Source: Firmicutes bacterium AM31-12AC (lineage in GTDB: Bacteria > Bacillota > Clostridia > Lachnospirales > Lachnospiraceae). From it: a DNA stretch of 63,659 bases. The stretch spans positions 1 to 63,659 of the forward strand of contig QUJA01000014.1 of assembly GCA_003480425.1 (NCBI GenBank), read 5' to 3'. The position numbers and the translations under genes were made by a program. Positions 8,583-18,684 of this stretch are shown one piece after another. Numbering within the stretch: position 1 is the first letter of the stretch; every line of letters starts with the position of its first letter. Below the pieces are notes generated by a model. That model was not told the origin of the DNA, did no database searches, and saw only the letters and a list, made by a program, of their open reading frames with translations.

Positions 8583-9303
8583 CTATTTTTTACAAATTTG
8601 CAATGCATACGCAATACGCTCATCTGAATCTGCCTTGTTTAATAATAAATGTAATTTCTTGTTTCCTACAGACTTTCTCGATCCCAATTCAGATACAGCA
8701 AGACAAACAATATCATCTGTCGTCACTTTATCTTCTATTTTTTATGCAGTAACTCTGCCGCTAATTCTGCCCGAAAACAAGTTTCTGCAAATGTTTTCCA
8801 ATCGCATCAAGTCCATATACAGCCACAACCTGTGTTGTTTGTTTCGGAATTACCGGTTCCCATTCTTCCGGAACCTTACATGGCAACTCCTTCGCTCCGT
8901 CTGCTTCTATAAGAACAATACCACCTCTTCGCTCCATTTCCTGACATATCTCTTCAAAAAATGATTCTGAAGTTGAACAAAATTTTGATGTTCCATCTGC
9001 TGTCTTCCTGTCTGTTGCATTTCCCACAACACATTTTCCATAAACATCTAATAATTCAATTAATTTTTCTATTGATTCCTCCAGCAGCATATATGGAACA
9101 TCTTCATATCTCATATGCGTTGTCGTTGTCACGACTACCGGAATTCCCTCTTCCCAATATGTTTTTGCTAAACGGCGGATTGTGGTTGTTTTTCCTCCGC
9201 CCCCGACAAATGAAACAACCTGAGAAGGCATCCCAACAAGTTGGAATGCCTCTCGGTAGTTATTTACTTTTTGTAAATTACCTAAGTTATATTGTAAAAT
9301 CAT
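8583..9303 (-). CDS. yqeC: YqeC, putative selenium-dependent hydroxylase accessory protein (two frameshifts)
   Basis: The start ATG overlaps the ygfK stop by 4 bp (ATGA). The N-terminal 180 residues carry a P-loop, FVGGGGKTTT, and TTTTHM, typical of YqeC, a putative GTPase-like factor accompanying selenium-type molybdenum hydroxylases. The frame stops early at 8761, but the C-terminal half continues in other frames (RAELAAELLHKK, then VTTDDIVCLAVSELGSRK, LHLLLNKADSDERIAYALQI) to a stop at 8583. One base added to the T run (minus strand) at 8774-8777 and one to the A run at 8738-8743 restores 240 residues. Both sites are homopolymers, so sequencing error is the simplest cause; a pseudogene is the alternative. 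Confidence 0.85.
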
Positions 9304-12284
9304 AAAATACCATCTGCAATTACAGCCTCAATTAATTTCTGCAGTCCTTCAGGAAGTTTTGTAGCTTCTCCTTTTGTCCAGATGAACTCGTCTCCAAGGA
9401 ATCTTACCTTGCAGCTTACTTTCTCTCTGTCAAGAATTGCAAATCCCTGATTTGTACTGTCAGACATATCTTCTGGTTTCTCAAAGTATGTGAATTTATC
9501 TTTGTATGGTGCACTGCTGTATGGGCAGAAGCTCTTACAGTTACCACATTCATTACACATAGAATCCACATGGATGATCTGTGCTTTTTCCATTCCCGGT
9601 ACATGTACTGCTACATTTGCACGGTTTGGACATACCTGAACACAGTTCTCACAAATTGTTGAACATCCAAGACAACGTGTTGACTCAGCCTGTCCTTTTT
9701 TCTCTGATTCTAAGATTCCCTGTCTTGCAAAGATTGTTTCACTTTCAAGTTTCTCATCAAAGTCTCTTGAAAGAGTTGTTCCGATAATCGCCTCTGCTGC
9801 TTTCTTACCATCGCGAATTCCTTCAACAACAGTTGCCGGTCCGCCGAGACCATCACCAACTACATAAACCCCCTCTACATTAGACTCTAATGTATCATCG
9901 TTAACAAGCGCTTTTCCTCTTTCACTTACATTGATTCTATTTGCTTCATAGAATTTTGTTGGAACTTTTTCTCCGACAGCTGCGATCACTGTATCTGCTG
10001 CAATCTCGCAAATCTCATCTGTCTCAACAACACTGCGTCTTCCTGACTCATCGATGTCACCAAGTTTCATCACTTTACATGTCAGTTTTCCATCAACTAC
10101 TTTAACTGGTGAAAGAAGCTCTTTGAATTCTACACCGTCTTCGATAGCCATCTCCAGCTCTTCTGCATCAGCAGGCATAAATCTCTTTGTTCTTCTGTAT
10201 ACAAGATATACATTCTCAACACCTGTTGTGCGTTTTGCTGCTCTTGCTGTATCCATAGCTGTGTTACCACCACCGATAACTACAACATTCTTACCAATGT
10301 TTAACTCACCATTGTTTGCCTTGAAATCAGCCAGGAACTCTAATGCATTTGTAGCATCTCCTTCTTCTAATCTCAATGTTCCAGGTTTTGATGCTCCTAC
10401 TGCAAGGATTACTTTATCAAATCCTTCAGCTCTCAATTCGTCTACACTCTTAACACGTGTATTAAGTTCAACGTGAACTCCAAGTGTATTTAAAATTTCT
10501 GCATCTTTATCGATTGCGTTTGAAGCAATTCTAAATTCAGGAATCACATGTCTTACAACTCCACCGAGAGCATCGTTCTGCTCAAAGATTGTAACATCCA
10601 TTCCAGCTCTTCTTAAGAAGTATGCTGCTGCCATACCAGCCGGTCCACCACCGACAACAGCTGCCTTGCCTTCTTTTGTCACTGCAGGTACGCCCTGTTT
10701 CTTCAGCCATGCTTCATATCCGTTCTCAGCTGCAAGCAGTTTCATGTTACGGATGTGTACAGGATCTTCGTAGAAGTTACGTGTACATTTGCTCATACAA
10801 TTGTGTGCACAAATTGTACCTGTAATAAATGGAAGTGGGTTTTTCTCTGTGATAACTTCCATTGCCTCTTCATATTTTCCTTCGCTTACAAGCTCAAGAT
10901 AAGTTGTGATATCCTGGTGAATAGGACATCCTGCTTTACATGGTGCTTCGAAACAATCCAACAGAGGAACACTTTCTTTCATCTTTCTTGATGGAAGTGG
11001 TTTTATAGCTTTTACATGATGTGGATCTTTCTTAGCTGCTTCTACTAATGCAGATACTGCCTCTGCATCAATTCCTGTAAATACGTCATTTTCTTTTTCA
11101 AGAATTTCTGCCATCTGTTTTACTCTCTGGTATCCACCTGGTTTCAACATTGTTGTTGCCATTGTTACAGGCCAGATTCCAGAATCAACGATTCCTTTAA
11201 TATTGAAGTAATCAGCACCACCGGAGTAAGAAATACGAAGCTGTCCGTCAAAATCTTTCGCAAGTTTCTCTGCTACAGACATAGACAATGCATACAGTGA
11301 TTTACCTGACATATACATCTCTTCGCTTGGAAGTTCGTTCTGTTTTACATCGACCGGGAATGTGTTTGTAATTTTTACACCAAATTCCAGATTACGTTCT
11401 TTACATACAGCCATCAGTCTCTGAAGCATTGGAACTGCATCTTCATACTGAAGGTCATCTTTGAAATGGAAATCACCGAATGCAACATAGTCATATCCCA
11501 TATCATCCATTGTTTTTCTTGCATACTCATATCCGAGAAGTGTTGGATTACATTTAATAAATGTGTTGTATCCTTTTTCTGTGATCAAGTGCATTGCAAT
11601 TCTTTCAATCTCCTGCGGAGGGCATCCGTGCAATGTAGAAATTGTAGCTGAATTACAGATTTCCGGCTGAATAGCTTCGATATCTTCTTTTGTTACATTC
11701 TCAAAGAGATCAACATGATCTAACAGATACTGTTTGCAGTTTTTAAATACTTCACATTCTGCTGCATTCTGCATTGTATTTAAGAATGTATCAATCTTCT
11801 CACTCTTAATTCCTTCCAGATCGTATCCAACACTGATGTTGAACTGGAATCCATCTGGATCGCCAAGCTTGTATTCTTTTGCCAATACTTTCAATAAGAA
11901 CCATGCTTTGATATATTCTTCCATTGCCTGTGGTACATATAACTCTGTAGACCACTCACAGTTATAGCACTCATCATCAGCGACGATACATGGTTTGTTT
12001 ACGCATGCTGCAAGCTCTGCTCCATCCATTTTCTGAACTGTTTTCAGCTCAAAGAAACGGCTTCCTGTATAGTATGCCGCAACGATATTCTGTGTCAGCT
12101 GTGTATGAGGACCAGCTGCCGGTCCGATTGGAGTTTCCAGCGTACGACCGAAAATCTCACGATTGTTTTTGCTATCTGCAACATATGGATCATGTTCCCC
12201 AAAAACTGTTCCATACTGTTTATGTTCTTTTAAAATCCAGTTTAAAAGATGTTCGAACGACATAGGTGTCATTAATTCGCTCAT
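9300..12284 (-). CDS. ygfK: YgfK, putative selenate reductase-type FAD/iron-sulfur oxidoreductase
   Basis: 994 residues, the usual family length. Domain order: residues 1 to about 430 resemble a dihydropyrimidine/dihydroorotate dehydrogenase barrel; a cysteine cluster near 450 (CFEAPCKAGCPIH) and the FAD and NAD(P)H folds AVVGGGPAGMAAAYF and VVVIGGGNTAMDTA resemble the glutamate-synthase small subunit; the C-terminus has a ferredoxin-like region (CLGCSTICENCVQVCPN, CNECGNCKSFCP). It is a cytoplasmic electron-transfer enzyme required in anaerobic urate/purine degradation clusters; its exact substrate is unresolved and the selenate-reductase name is historical. It lies 28 bp after the permease and overlaps yqeC. 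Confidence 0.92.
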   Translation of the reverse strand: MSELMTPMSFEHLLNWILKEHKQYGTVFGEHDPYVADSKNNREIFGRTLETPIGPAAGPHTQLTQNIVAAYYTGSRFFELKTVQKMDGAELAACVNKPCIVADDECYNCEWSTELYVPQAMEEYIKAWFLLKVLAKEYKLGDPDGFQFNISVGYDLEGIKSEKIDTFLNTMQNAAECEVFKNCKQYLLDHVDLFENVTKEDIEAIQPEICNSATISTLHGCPPQEIERIAMHLITEKGYNTFIKCNPTLLGYEYARKTMDDMGYDYVAFGDFHFKDDLQYEDAVPMLQRLMAVCKERNLEFGVKITNTFPVDVKQNELPSEEMYMSGKSLYALSMSVAEKLAKDFDGQLRISYSGGADYFNIKGIVDSGIWPVTMATTMLKPGGYQRVKQMAEILEKENDVFTGIDAEAVSALVEAAKKDPHHVKAIKPLPSRKMKESVPLLDCFEAPCKAGCPIHQDITTYLELVSEGKYEEAMEVITEKNPLPFITGTICAHNCMSKCTRNFYEDPVHIRNMKLLAAENGYEAWLKKQGVPAVTKEGKAAVVGGGPAGMAAAYFLRRAGMDVTIFEQNDALGGVVRHVIPEFRIASNAIDKDAEILNTLGVHVELNTRVKSVDELRAEGFDKVILAVGASKPGTLRLEEGDATNALEFLADFKANNGELNIGKNVVVIGGGNTAMDTARAAKRTTGVENVYLVYRRTKRFMPADAEELEMAIEDGVEFKELLSPVKVVDGKLTCKVMKLGDIDESGRRSVVETDEICEIAADTVIAAVGEKVPTKFYEANRINVSERGKALVNDDTLESNVEGVYVVGDGLGGPATVVEGIRDGKKAAEAIIGTTLSRDFDEKLESETIFARQGILESEKKGQAESTRCLGCSTICENCVQVCPNRANVAVHVPGMEKAQIIHVDSMCNECGNCKSFCPYSSAPYKDKFTYFEKPEDMSDSTNQGFAILDREKVSCKVRFLGDEFIWTKGEATKLPEGLQKLIEAVIADGIL

Positions 12285-12311
12285 ATCAAAACCTCCCTGA
12301 GTATACTTTAC

Positions 12312-13742
12312 TTAATTTTTCTTTGCTTCATCTTTTGGAAGTACAAGATTCAAAATTACAGCGAAGATTGTTGCCAATACTACCGGTGATGATGCAAATG
12401 TATTGTTAATAATTGACTGGAAATTCTCCAGACCCATTGTCATGCCAAGGCCATTGTAAATGCTCTGTGTCATCTGGTTTAAGCATCCGCTACTCTGTGA
12501 TACGCCCATTCCTACTGCAATTGCGATACCTGCAACTGTTGTATTTCTCGCTGACATACCTTCACTTACGAGAAGCTTAATACCTGTCATCGCGATGGAT
12601 GCAAATACAGAAGCTACTGCTCCACCAAGTACACACTGTGGAATTGTACGAAGTAATGCAGAAAACTTAGGAATCAAACCTGCAACGAGCAAAATCCCTG
12701 CTGAAGTTGCAAATACTTTTCTTGCTACTACTTTTGTAGAACCTACAATACCTACATTCTGACTGAATGTTGCTGTCGGAGGACATCCAAAGAATGAACT
12801 TACGATATTACTGATACCATATCCGATGATACCGCCGTTTAACTCTTTGTCTGTAGGTAATCTGTCCATACCACCAGTTGTTGTTGCTGAGAAATCTCCC
12901 ATCGCCTGAATAGAATTAACCAGGAATAACAATGCAAGTGGTATAATTGCTGAAACATCAAAACTCATACCAAATGCCATTGGTTTTGGAAGCTGGAACC
13001 ATCCTGCTGAATGCAATGCTGAGAAATCAACCATTCCAAAGCAAAGAGCAAGAACGTATCCACAAAGTAAACCAATCAAAATAGAAGCAAGTTTAAATAA
13101 GCCTTTTCCATAGTGATTCAATCCGATTACAATTGCAAGTGTAATGATTGAAATCAGCCAGTTCTGCCAAGAACCATATACTAATGCAGCAGTTTTACCC
13201 TGCTGTTCTACTATCAACTCATATGTGTTTGCTGAGTTACCAGCCATATAGTTGATTGCTGTCTTATATAAAGAAAGTCCGATTGCGAAAATAACTGTTC
13301 CGATAACAAGTGGCGGGAATACTTTTCGAATCTGTTTAATAAATAATCCTACTAAAATTGCTACTATACCGCCAATTACCATCGCTCCCAGGATCGTATC
13401 GACTCCCTTTGCCTGAGAAGCAATTGCTGTCATTGTTGGCACATAAGCAAAGCTGACTCCGATAATAACCGGGAGACCTGATCCGATATGGATCTTATTT
13501 CCATACAACTGTAACAGCGTTGACAATGCTGCAAATACCAGAGACATCTGAATCAATAATCCAGTGTCTACGCTTCCTCCAGCATTGTTAGCAGCATTCG
13601 CAACCAGAATCGCAGGTGTTACACATCCTACTACCGCTGCCAATACATGCTGAATCGCCAGTGGCGCAATCTGTCCAGGTGTCGGATTGCCGTCCCATCT
13701 AAAAAGTTCATCGCTTCCAGTTTTATCTTTACTTTTGCCCAT
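12312..13742 (-). CDS. Purine (xanthine/uric acid) permease, NCS2 family
   Basis: About 476 residues from ATG 13742, chosen because AGGAGG lies 7 nt upstream and the product begins MGKSKDKTGSDELFRWDGNP; an upstream start would overlap ssnA. It has 12-14 hydrophobic segments with NCS2 signatures, including QHVLAAVVGCVTPAILVANA in TM1 and FFGCPPTATFSQNVG in the substrate region. NCS2 proteins (XanP, UacT, PbuX) use ion gradients to bring in xanthine or urate. Position between ssnA (25 bp away) and ygfK makes it the purine importer of this pathway. Xanthine versus urate preference cannot be settled by eye. Confidence 0.92.
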   Translation of the reverse strand: MGKSKDKTGSDELFRWDGNPTPGQIAPLAIQHVLAAVVGCVTPAILVANAANNAGGSVDTGLLIQMSLVFAALSTLLQLYGNKIHIGSGLPVIIGVSFAYVPTMTAIASQAKGVDTILGAMVIGGIVAILVGLFIKQIRKVFPPLVIGTVIFAIGLSLYKTAINYMAGNSANTYELIVEQQGKTAALVYGSWQNWLISIITLAIVIGLNHYGKGLFKLASILIGLLCGYVLALCFGMVDFSALHSAGWFQLPKPMAFGMSFDVSAIIPLALLFLVNSIQAMGDFSATTTGGMDRLPTDKELNGGIIGYGISNIVSSFFGCPPTATFSQNVGIVGSTKVVARKVFATSAGILLVAGLIPKFSALLRTIPQCVLGGAVASVFASIAMTGIKLLVSEGMSARNTTVAGIAIAVGMGVSQSSGCLNQMTQSIYNGLGMTMGLENFQSIINNTFASSPVVLATIFAVILNLVLPKDEAKKN

Positions 13743-13767
13743 TGTATTTCCTCCTATATTCCCAGTA

Positions 13768-15102
13768 TTATCTTGAGTTAATTCTATCAGCAAGCGCTCC
13801 GGCTGCCTGTCTGCAATCAGCAAGTACTTTTTCTGCATCGATATTCAACAATTCACGATCTTTCATTAATACTTTACCATTCGCTACCGTTGTAACAACA
13901 TCTCTTCCTGTCATACCAAACAGAACATGACTGTTTACATTACCTGCATGTAATGGTGTTGGTGGAATATAGTCTACAACGATCACATCTGCTGCTGCAC
14001 CTTCTTTTAACACGCCCAGCTTCTGTGGGAAGTAACGCTCTGCAATCTGTACGTTTCCTTCAAAAAGCATCTGTGGTACTTCTGACCAGGCTGCATTTGC
14101 ATCACATAAATGATGTTTATGTAACACATTCGCTACCTTATAAGATTCTGTCATATCATGTGTGTATCCATCTGTTCCAAGACCTGTCAGAATACCTTTG
14201 TGTACGATATGCATTGTCGGAGGGCATCCACATGCATTACCCATGTTAGATTCCGGATTGTGAACTACCATTGTATTTGTATCTTTGATCAGATCCATCT
14301 CATGCTCATTTACATAAATACAATGTCCAAGAAGAGTTTTCTCTCCCAGGATGCCATGATCCATAAGACGATCTACAATACGTTTACCATAATGCTTCAG
14401 ACAATGATGTAAATCTTCAATACCTTCTGCAACGTGGATGTGATATCCAACTCCATCCGGTTTGTTAGCAGCAGCCAGCTCCATTGTCTCATCAGAGATT
14501 GTAAACTGTGCATGCATACCCATCATACCTGCGATCATGCCTGTGTCATCTTTTAATGCGTGGCGGATAAAATCAGCATTCTCTTTAACAGATGCTCTTG
14601 CCTTATCCATACCATCTCTGTCAGAAATCTCATAGCAAAGACATGAACGGACTCCTGTTTCTTTTGCTGCTCTCTCAATCTCGAACAAAGAACCTTCGAT
14701 AGAGCCAAAACTTGCATGATGATCAAAAATTGTAGTAACACCATTCTTAATACAATCAATATAAGTAGCCATCGCACTTAAATAAGTATCATTTAATGTA
14801 AGGTTTCTGTCGATCGTCCACCACATACCATCTAAAATATCTAAAAATCCCTTCGGATCATATCCGTTGACTGACATACCTCTTGCAAATGCACTATAAA
14901 TATGTTCATGTGCATTAATAAATGCCGGCATGATAATCTTTCCTTTCGCATCAATAAACTCTGCATCCGGGAATTCTTTCTTAAGAGTCTCAAGATCTCC
15001 TACCTTCTTAATCTGTGTCCCCTCAATTGCTACGGCTCCACTTTCAATATAAGGATTAGCGGAATCTCTTGTGACTACTCTACCATTACCAATAATCAAC
15101 AT
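13768..15102 (-). CDS. ssnA: SsnA, putative amidohydrolase of the purine-degradation cluster
   Basis: 444 residues from ATG 15102 (product begins MLIIGNGRVVTR), preferred over ATG 15108 because AAGGAG then sits 8 nt upstream. It is a metal-dependent amidohydrolase of the chlorohydrolase/guanine-deaminase group: first metal site NAHEHIYSAFARG, then HIHVAEG, GHCIYVNEHE and LGTDG. In anaerobic purine catabolism clusters SsnA accompanies ygfK and the selenium-type xanthine dehydrogenase and is thought to hydrolyse a ring or ring-opened intermediate. It is the first gene of the leftward operon, and a promoter can be proposed at 15211-15239. Confidence 0.92.
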   Translation of the reverse strand: MLIIGNGRVVTRDSANPYIESGAVAIEGTQIKKVGDLETLKKEFPDAEFIDAKGKIIMPAFINAHEHIYSAFARGMSVNGYDPKGFLDILDGMWWTIDRNLTLNDTYLSAMATYIDCIKNGVTTIFDHHASFGSIEGSLFEIERAAKETGVRSCLCYEISDRDGMDKARASVKENADFIRHALKDDTGMIAGMMGMHAQFTISDETMELAAANKPDGVGYHIHVAEGIEDLHHCLKHYGKRIVDRLMDHGILGEKTLLGHCIYVNEHEMDLIKDTNTMVVHNPESNMGNACGCPPTMHIVHKGILTGLGTDGYTHDMTESYKVANVLHKHHLCDANAAWSEVPQMLFEGNVQIAERYFPQKLGVLKEGAAADVIVVDYIPPTPLHAGNVNSHVLFGMTGRDVVTTVANGKVLMKDRELLNIDAEKVLADCRQAAGALADRINSR

Positions 15103-15210
15103 ATGCATCTCTCCTTTTCTTTTTTTCAGTTTTTTCAACTATTTAATTTGTCTGATTTTTTTGTAATTTCCGCACAACAAATTACATTTCTGAACCACTT
15201 TCTTTGTAAT

Positions 15211-15239
15211 ATGATACCATAACACCCCCTTAAATGCAA
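15211..15239 (-). promoter_or_regulatory. Predicted promoter of the ssnA operon
   Basis: On the minus strand TTGCAT (15234-15239) and TATCAT (15211-15216) are 17 bp apart, about 109 bp upstream of the ssnA start. Predicted by eye. Confidence 0.55.
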
Positions 15240-15264
15240 CAAAATTCTTAAAAAAATTAAGATA

Positions 15265-15281
15265 TCTAAAAATTTTTTAGA
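15265..15281. promoter_or_regulatory. Candidate operator, palindrome TCTAAA-N5-TTTAGA (ssnA/regulator intergenic)
   Basis: This perfect 6-bp-arm palindrome lies in the divergent region, 25 bp upstream of the predicted ssnA -35 box and 6 bp upstream of the predicted regulator -35 box. The same arms and spacing occur at 61890-61906 upstream of xdh. A binding site for the adjacent YheO/DauR-like regulator is the simplest proposal (inference). Confidence 0.5.
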
Positions 15282-15287
15282 AAAGTA

Positions 15288-15315
15288 TTGATTTTCATTT
15301 TTTTTATGCTATGAT
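15288..15315 (+). promoter_or_regulatory. Predicted promoter of the regulator-ygeXYW-arcC operon
   Basis: TTGATT (15288-15293) and TATGAT (15310-15315) are 16 bp apart on the plus strand, 60 bp upstream of the regulator start at 15376. Predicted by eye. Confidence 0.55.
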
Positions 15316-15375
15316 GGATTCAGAAGCAAATAAACGATAAGACATTTTCGTGCTAAAGAAAGGGGTTACAGATTC

Positions 15376-16047
15376 ATGGGCAAAAGGCTTGACTTATTAA
15401 AACAGATTAGTCATGGACTTGCGGTTCACTTCGGTAGTAATTGTGAAATTGTCATCCACGACTTAACCAAACGTGAGATTGAACATTCTATTGTATATGT
15501 AGAGAATGGTTCTATCTCAGGCCGCCAGGTTGGCGACGGACCTTCACGCATTGTTCTTGAGACACTAAAAAGGGATCCATCTAAGATTCACGACAGACTT
15601 TCTTATCTAACTAAGACAGAAAGCGGACAGATTTTAAAGTCCAGTACAATGTATGTTCGTGGTGACGATAACAATATCGAATATATCTTTGCTTTAAACT
15701 ACGATATTACTTCTTTATTAACAGTAGAAAATGCTCTTCACTCTCTAATCACAACAGAATCTGAATTGGAGTTGGAAGGAGGGGACGGAACTTCTGATGG
15801 CGGACTCGCACAGCCGCAGAAAATCACCCACAATGTGAATGAACTACTTGATTCTTTAATTGAACAGGCTCTTGCGCTTGTCGGCAAACCTGTCGCAGCA
15901 ATGAACAAAGACGACAAAGTTAAGGTTGTACAATTTTTAAATAATGCGGGTGCTTTTCTTATCACAAAATCCGGAGACAAAGTTGCTTCCCTATTAGGCA
16001 TTTCAAAGTTTACCCTCTATAATTATATGGATGCGGCTAACAAATAA
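15376..16047 (+). CDS. YheO/DauR-like transcriptional regulator of the purine cluster
   Basis: 223 residues, ATG at 15376 behind AAAGGGG. The N-terminal ~120 residues match the YheO-like PAS domain (LAVHFGSNCEIVIHDL near residue 20, VGDGPS near 55). The C-terminal ~60 residues form the helix-turn-helix found in DauR-type regulators (FLNNAGAFLITKSGDKVASL then LGISKFTLYNYMD). Relatives sense amino-acid-like or heterocyclic ligands. It is divergent from ssnA and immediately upstream of ygeX, so it is the obvious local regulator of both operons. Whether it activates or represses is not visible, though the position of the shared palindrome would suit an activator. Confidence 0.88.
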   Translation: MGKRLDLLKQISHGLAVHFGSNCEIVIHDLTKREIEHSIVYVENGSISGRQVGDGPSRIVLETLKRDPSKIHDRLSYLTKTESGQILKSSTMYVRGDDNNIEYIFALNYDITSLLTVENALHSLITTESELELEGGDGTSDGGLAQPQKITHNVNELLDSLIEQALALVGKPVAAMNKDDKVKVVQFLNNAGAFLITKSGDKVASLLGISKFTLYNYMDAANK

Positions 16048-16097
16048 CAATAGGAACCCAAAAATAAAATTAAAAATATAAAAGGAGGTTATTCCAA

Positions 16098-17303
16098 ATG
16101 GAATCAATCAAATGGGCAGTCAATAAGATGCCAAAGACAAACGATGAAAACCTGAAAATCATGAGTCTGGACGAAGTCAAAAAAGCTCGTGCTTTCCATG
16201 AAAGTTTTCCACAGTACACAGTAACACCACTTACTAAATTAGATAAGATGGCTGACATGCTCGGTCTTGGCGAAGTGTACATCAAAGATGAATCTTATCG
16301 TTTTGGACTGAACGCTTTCAAAGTACTCGGAGGTTCATTTGCAATGGCTCGTTACATCGCACAACAGACAGGCAAAGATGTTTCAGAACTTCCTTATAAT
16401 GTACTTACTTCTGATGCTCTTAAAGAAGAGTTCGGACAGGCTACATTCTTTACAGCTACAGATGGTAACCACGGACGTGGAGTTGCATGGGCTGCAAACA
16501 AGCTTGGACAGAAAGCAGTTGTCTTAATGCCAAAGGGAACAACACAGACACGACTGAACAACATTCTTGCTGAGGGTGCTACAGCTACTATCGAAGAATA
16601 CAACTACGATGAATGTGTTCGTATGGCAAATGACATGGCTATGAAGACAGAGAACGGAATCATGGTTCAGGATACAGCTTGGGACGGATACGAAGAAATT
16701 CCAGCTTGGATCATGCAGGGATATGGAACAATGGCTATGGAGGCTTATGATCAGCTTCAAGATTATGGATGCGAGCGTCCTACACACGTATTTATCCAGG
16801 CTGGTGTTGGATCACTTGCCGGTGCTGTTCAGGGTTACTTCGCTAACAGATATCCGGAAAATCCACCGAAAGTTGTTGTTGTAGAAGCTGAAGCTGCTGC
16901 ATGTCTTTACAAAGGTGCTTCTGTTGGTGACGGAAGTATCCAGATCGTAGACGGCGATATGGTTACTATCATGGCTGGTCTTGCTTGTGGTGAACCAAAC
17001 ACAATTTCATGGGATATTTTGAAAAACCATGTAGATACATTCATTGCTACTCCTGACTGGGTTGCTGCTAAAGGTATGCGTATGCTTGCTGCTCCTATCA
17101 AAGGAGACAAACCGGTTACATCTGGTGAATCAGGAGCTGCTCCATTCGGAACACTTGCTTGCATCATGATGATGGACGAATACAAAGAATTAAGAGAACA
17201 TCTTGGATTAGATGAAAACTCAAAAGTATTACTCTTCTCTACAGAAGGTAACACAGACCCAGAACGTTATGAATCAATCGTTTGGGATGGAAATGAAAAA
17301 TAA
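16098..17303 (+). CDS. ygeX: YgeX, diaminopropionate ammonia-lyase
   Basis: 401 residues, ATG 16098 with AAGGAGG. It is a fold-type II PLP enzyme; the PLP lysine lies in SYRFGLNAFKVLGGS and ATDGNHGRGVAWAA is the conserved loop. The family splits 2,3-diaminopropionate to pyruvate and ammonia. In this cluster the enzyme is thought to act on a late purine-derived diamino intermediate, feeding carbon to pyruvate and fermentation. It is followed by ygeY after 64 bp. Length agrees with the family and the frame is intact. Confidence 0.95.
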   Translation: MESIKWAVNKMPKTNDENLKIMSLDEVKKARAFHESFPQYTVTPLTKLDKMADMLGLGEVYIKDESYRFGLNAFKVLGGSFAMARYIAQQTGKDVSELPYNVLTSDALKEEFGQATFFTATDGNHGRGVAWAANKLGQKAVVLMPKGTTQTRLNNILAEGATATIEEYNYDECVRMANDMAMKTENGIMVQDTAWDGYEEIPAWIMQGYGTMAMEAYDQLQDYGCERPTHVFIQAGVGSLAGAVQGYFANRYPENPPKVVVVEAEAAACLYKGASVGDGSIQIVDGDMVTIMAGLACGEPNTISWDILKNHVDTFIATPDWVAAKGMRMLAAPIKGDKPVTSGESGAAPFGTLACIMMMDEYKELREHLGLDENSKVLLFSTEGNTDPERYESIVWDGNEK

Positions 17304-17367
17304 GTCTAATAAGACTTATATAATAGGAAAAAATTAATTTATATTTTAAAAAGGAGGATTTTTAACA

Positions 17368-18678
17368 ATGGATTTAAACAAAATCAAAGAGGCTGCACAG
17401 GGATATGAGAAAGAAATGACTGCATTCTTACGTGCAATCGTAAAAAACCCAGGAGAAAGCTGTGATGAGAAAGCTCATATCGACACTATCGCTGCTGAGA
17501 TGAAAAAAGTAGGATTTGATGAAGTTCAGATCGATCCTCAGGGAAATGTAATCGGATATATGGGAACAGGCGACAAGATCATCGCATTTGATGCTCATAT
17601 TGATACAGTAGGTATCGGTAACATCGACAACTGGACATTCGATCCATATGAAGGATATGAGACAGAGACAGAGATCGGTGGACGTGGAGTATCTGATCAG
17701 TGTGGCGGTATCGTATCTGCTGTTTATGGTGCTAAGATTATGAAAGAACAGAATCTTATTCCAGAAGGATACAAAGTAATGGTTGTTGGTACAGTTCAGG
17801 AAGAAGACTGTGATGGTCTTTGCTGGCAGTACATCATCAACGAAGACAAAGTTCGTCCTGAATTTGTAGTTTCTACAGAGCCTACAGATGGTGGTATCTA
17901 TCGTGGACAGCGTGGACGTATGGAAATCCGCGTTGACGTTAAAGGTGTTTCTTGCCATGGTTCTGCTCCAGAGCGTGGAGACAATGCTATTTACAAAATG
18001 GCTGACATTCTCCAGGATATCCGTGCTTTGAACGAGAACGACGCTGAAGACGGAACAGAAATCAAAGGTCTTGTTAAAATGCTTGATCCTAAATACAACA
18101 AAGATTACGAAGAAGCTCGTTTCCTTGGACGTGGTACAGTTACAACATCTCAGATTTTCTACACATCTCCAAGCCGTTGTGCAGTAGCTGACTCTTGCTC
18201 AGTATCTCTTGACCGTCGTATGACATTCGGAGAGACATGGGAAAGCTGCTTAGATGAGATCCGTGCTTTACCTAGCGTACAGAAATACGGTGATGACGTA
18301 ACAGTTTCTATGTACAACTATGACCGTCCTTCTTACACAGGATGTGTATATGAAATCGAGTGCTACTTCCCAACATGGGCTATTCCAAAAGACCATGCTG
18401 TAACAAAAGCTCTTGAAGAAGCTTATACAGGACTTTACGGAGATGCACGTATCGGTGCTGAAGAGACACTTGAGATGAGACAGGCTCGTCCATTAACAGA
18501 TAAATGGACATTCTCTACAAACGGTGTATCTATCATGGGACGTAACGGAATCCCTTGTATCGGATTCGGACCTGGAGCAGAGGCTCAGGCTCACGCACCA
18601 AACGAGAAGACATGGAAACAGGATCTTGTTACATGTGCTGCAGTTTACGCTGCTCTTCCAAAATCATATGTGAAATAA
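17368..18678 (+). CDS. ygeY: YgeY, M20-family metallohydrolase of the selenium-linked purine cluster
   Basis: 436 residues with AAGGAGG ahead of ATG 17368. M20 peptidase/deacylase features: metal ligands in FDAHIDTVG and QCGGIVS, catalytic acid in VQEEDCDG, dimerisation domain in the middle, and a C-terminal metal histidine in QAHAPNE. The family is labelled a selenium-metabolism-linked hydrolase because it co-occurs with Se-dependent molybdenum hydroxylases; the likely reaction is amide hydrolysis of a ring-opened purine intermediate. Codon use looks highly biased (CGT, GGA, ACA), suggesting strong expression. A structured repeat separates it from ygeW. Confidence 0.93.
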   Translation: MDLNKIKEAAQGYEKEMTAFLRAIVKNPGESCDEKAHIDTIAAEMKKVGFDEVQIDPQGNVIGYMGTGDKIIAFDAHIDTVGIGNIDNWTFDPYEGYETETEIGGRGVSDQCGGIVSAVYGAKIMKEQNLIPEGYKVMVVGTVQEEDCDGLCWQYIINEDKVRPEFVVSTEPTDGGIYRGQRGRMEIRVDVKGVSCHGSAPERGDNAIYKMADILQDIRALNENDAEDGTEIKGLVKMLDPKYNKDYEEARFLGRGTVTTSQIFYTSPSRCAVADSCSVSLDRRMTFGETWESCLDEIRALPSVQKYGDDVTVSMYNYDRPSYTGCVYEIECYFPTWAIPKDHAVTKALEEAYTGLYGDARIGAEETLEMRQARPLTDKWTFSTNGVSIMGRNGIPCIGFGPGAEAQAHAPNEKTWKQDLVTCAAVYAALPKSYVK

Positions 18679-18684
18679 TGCACT

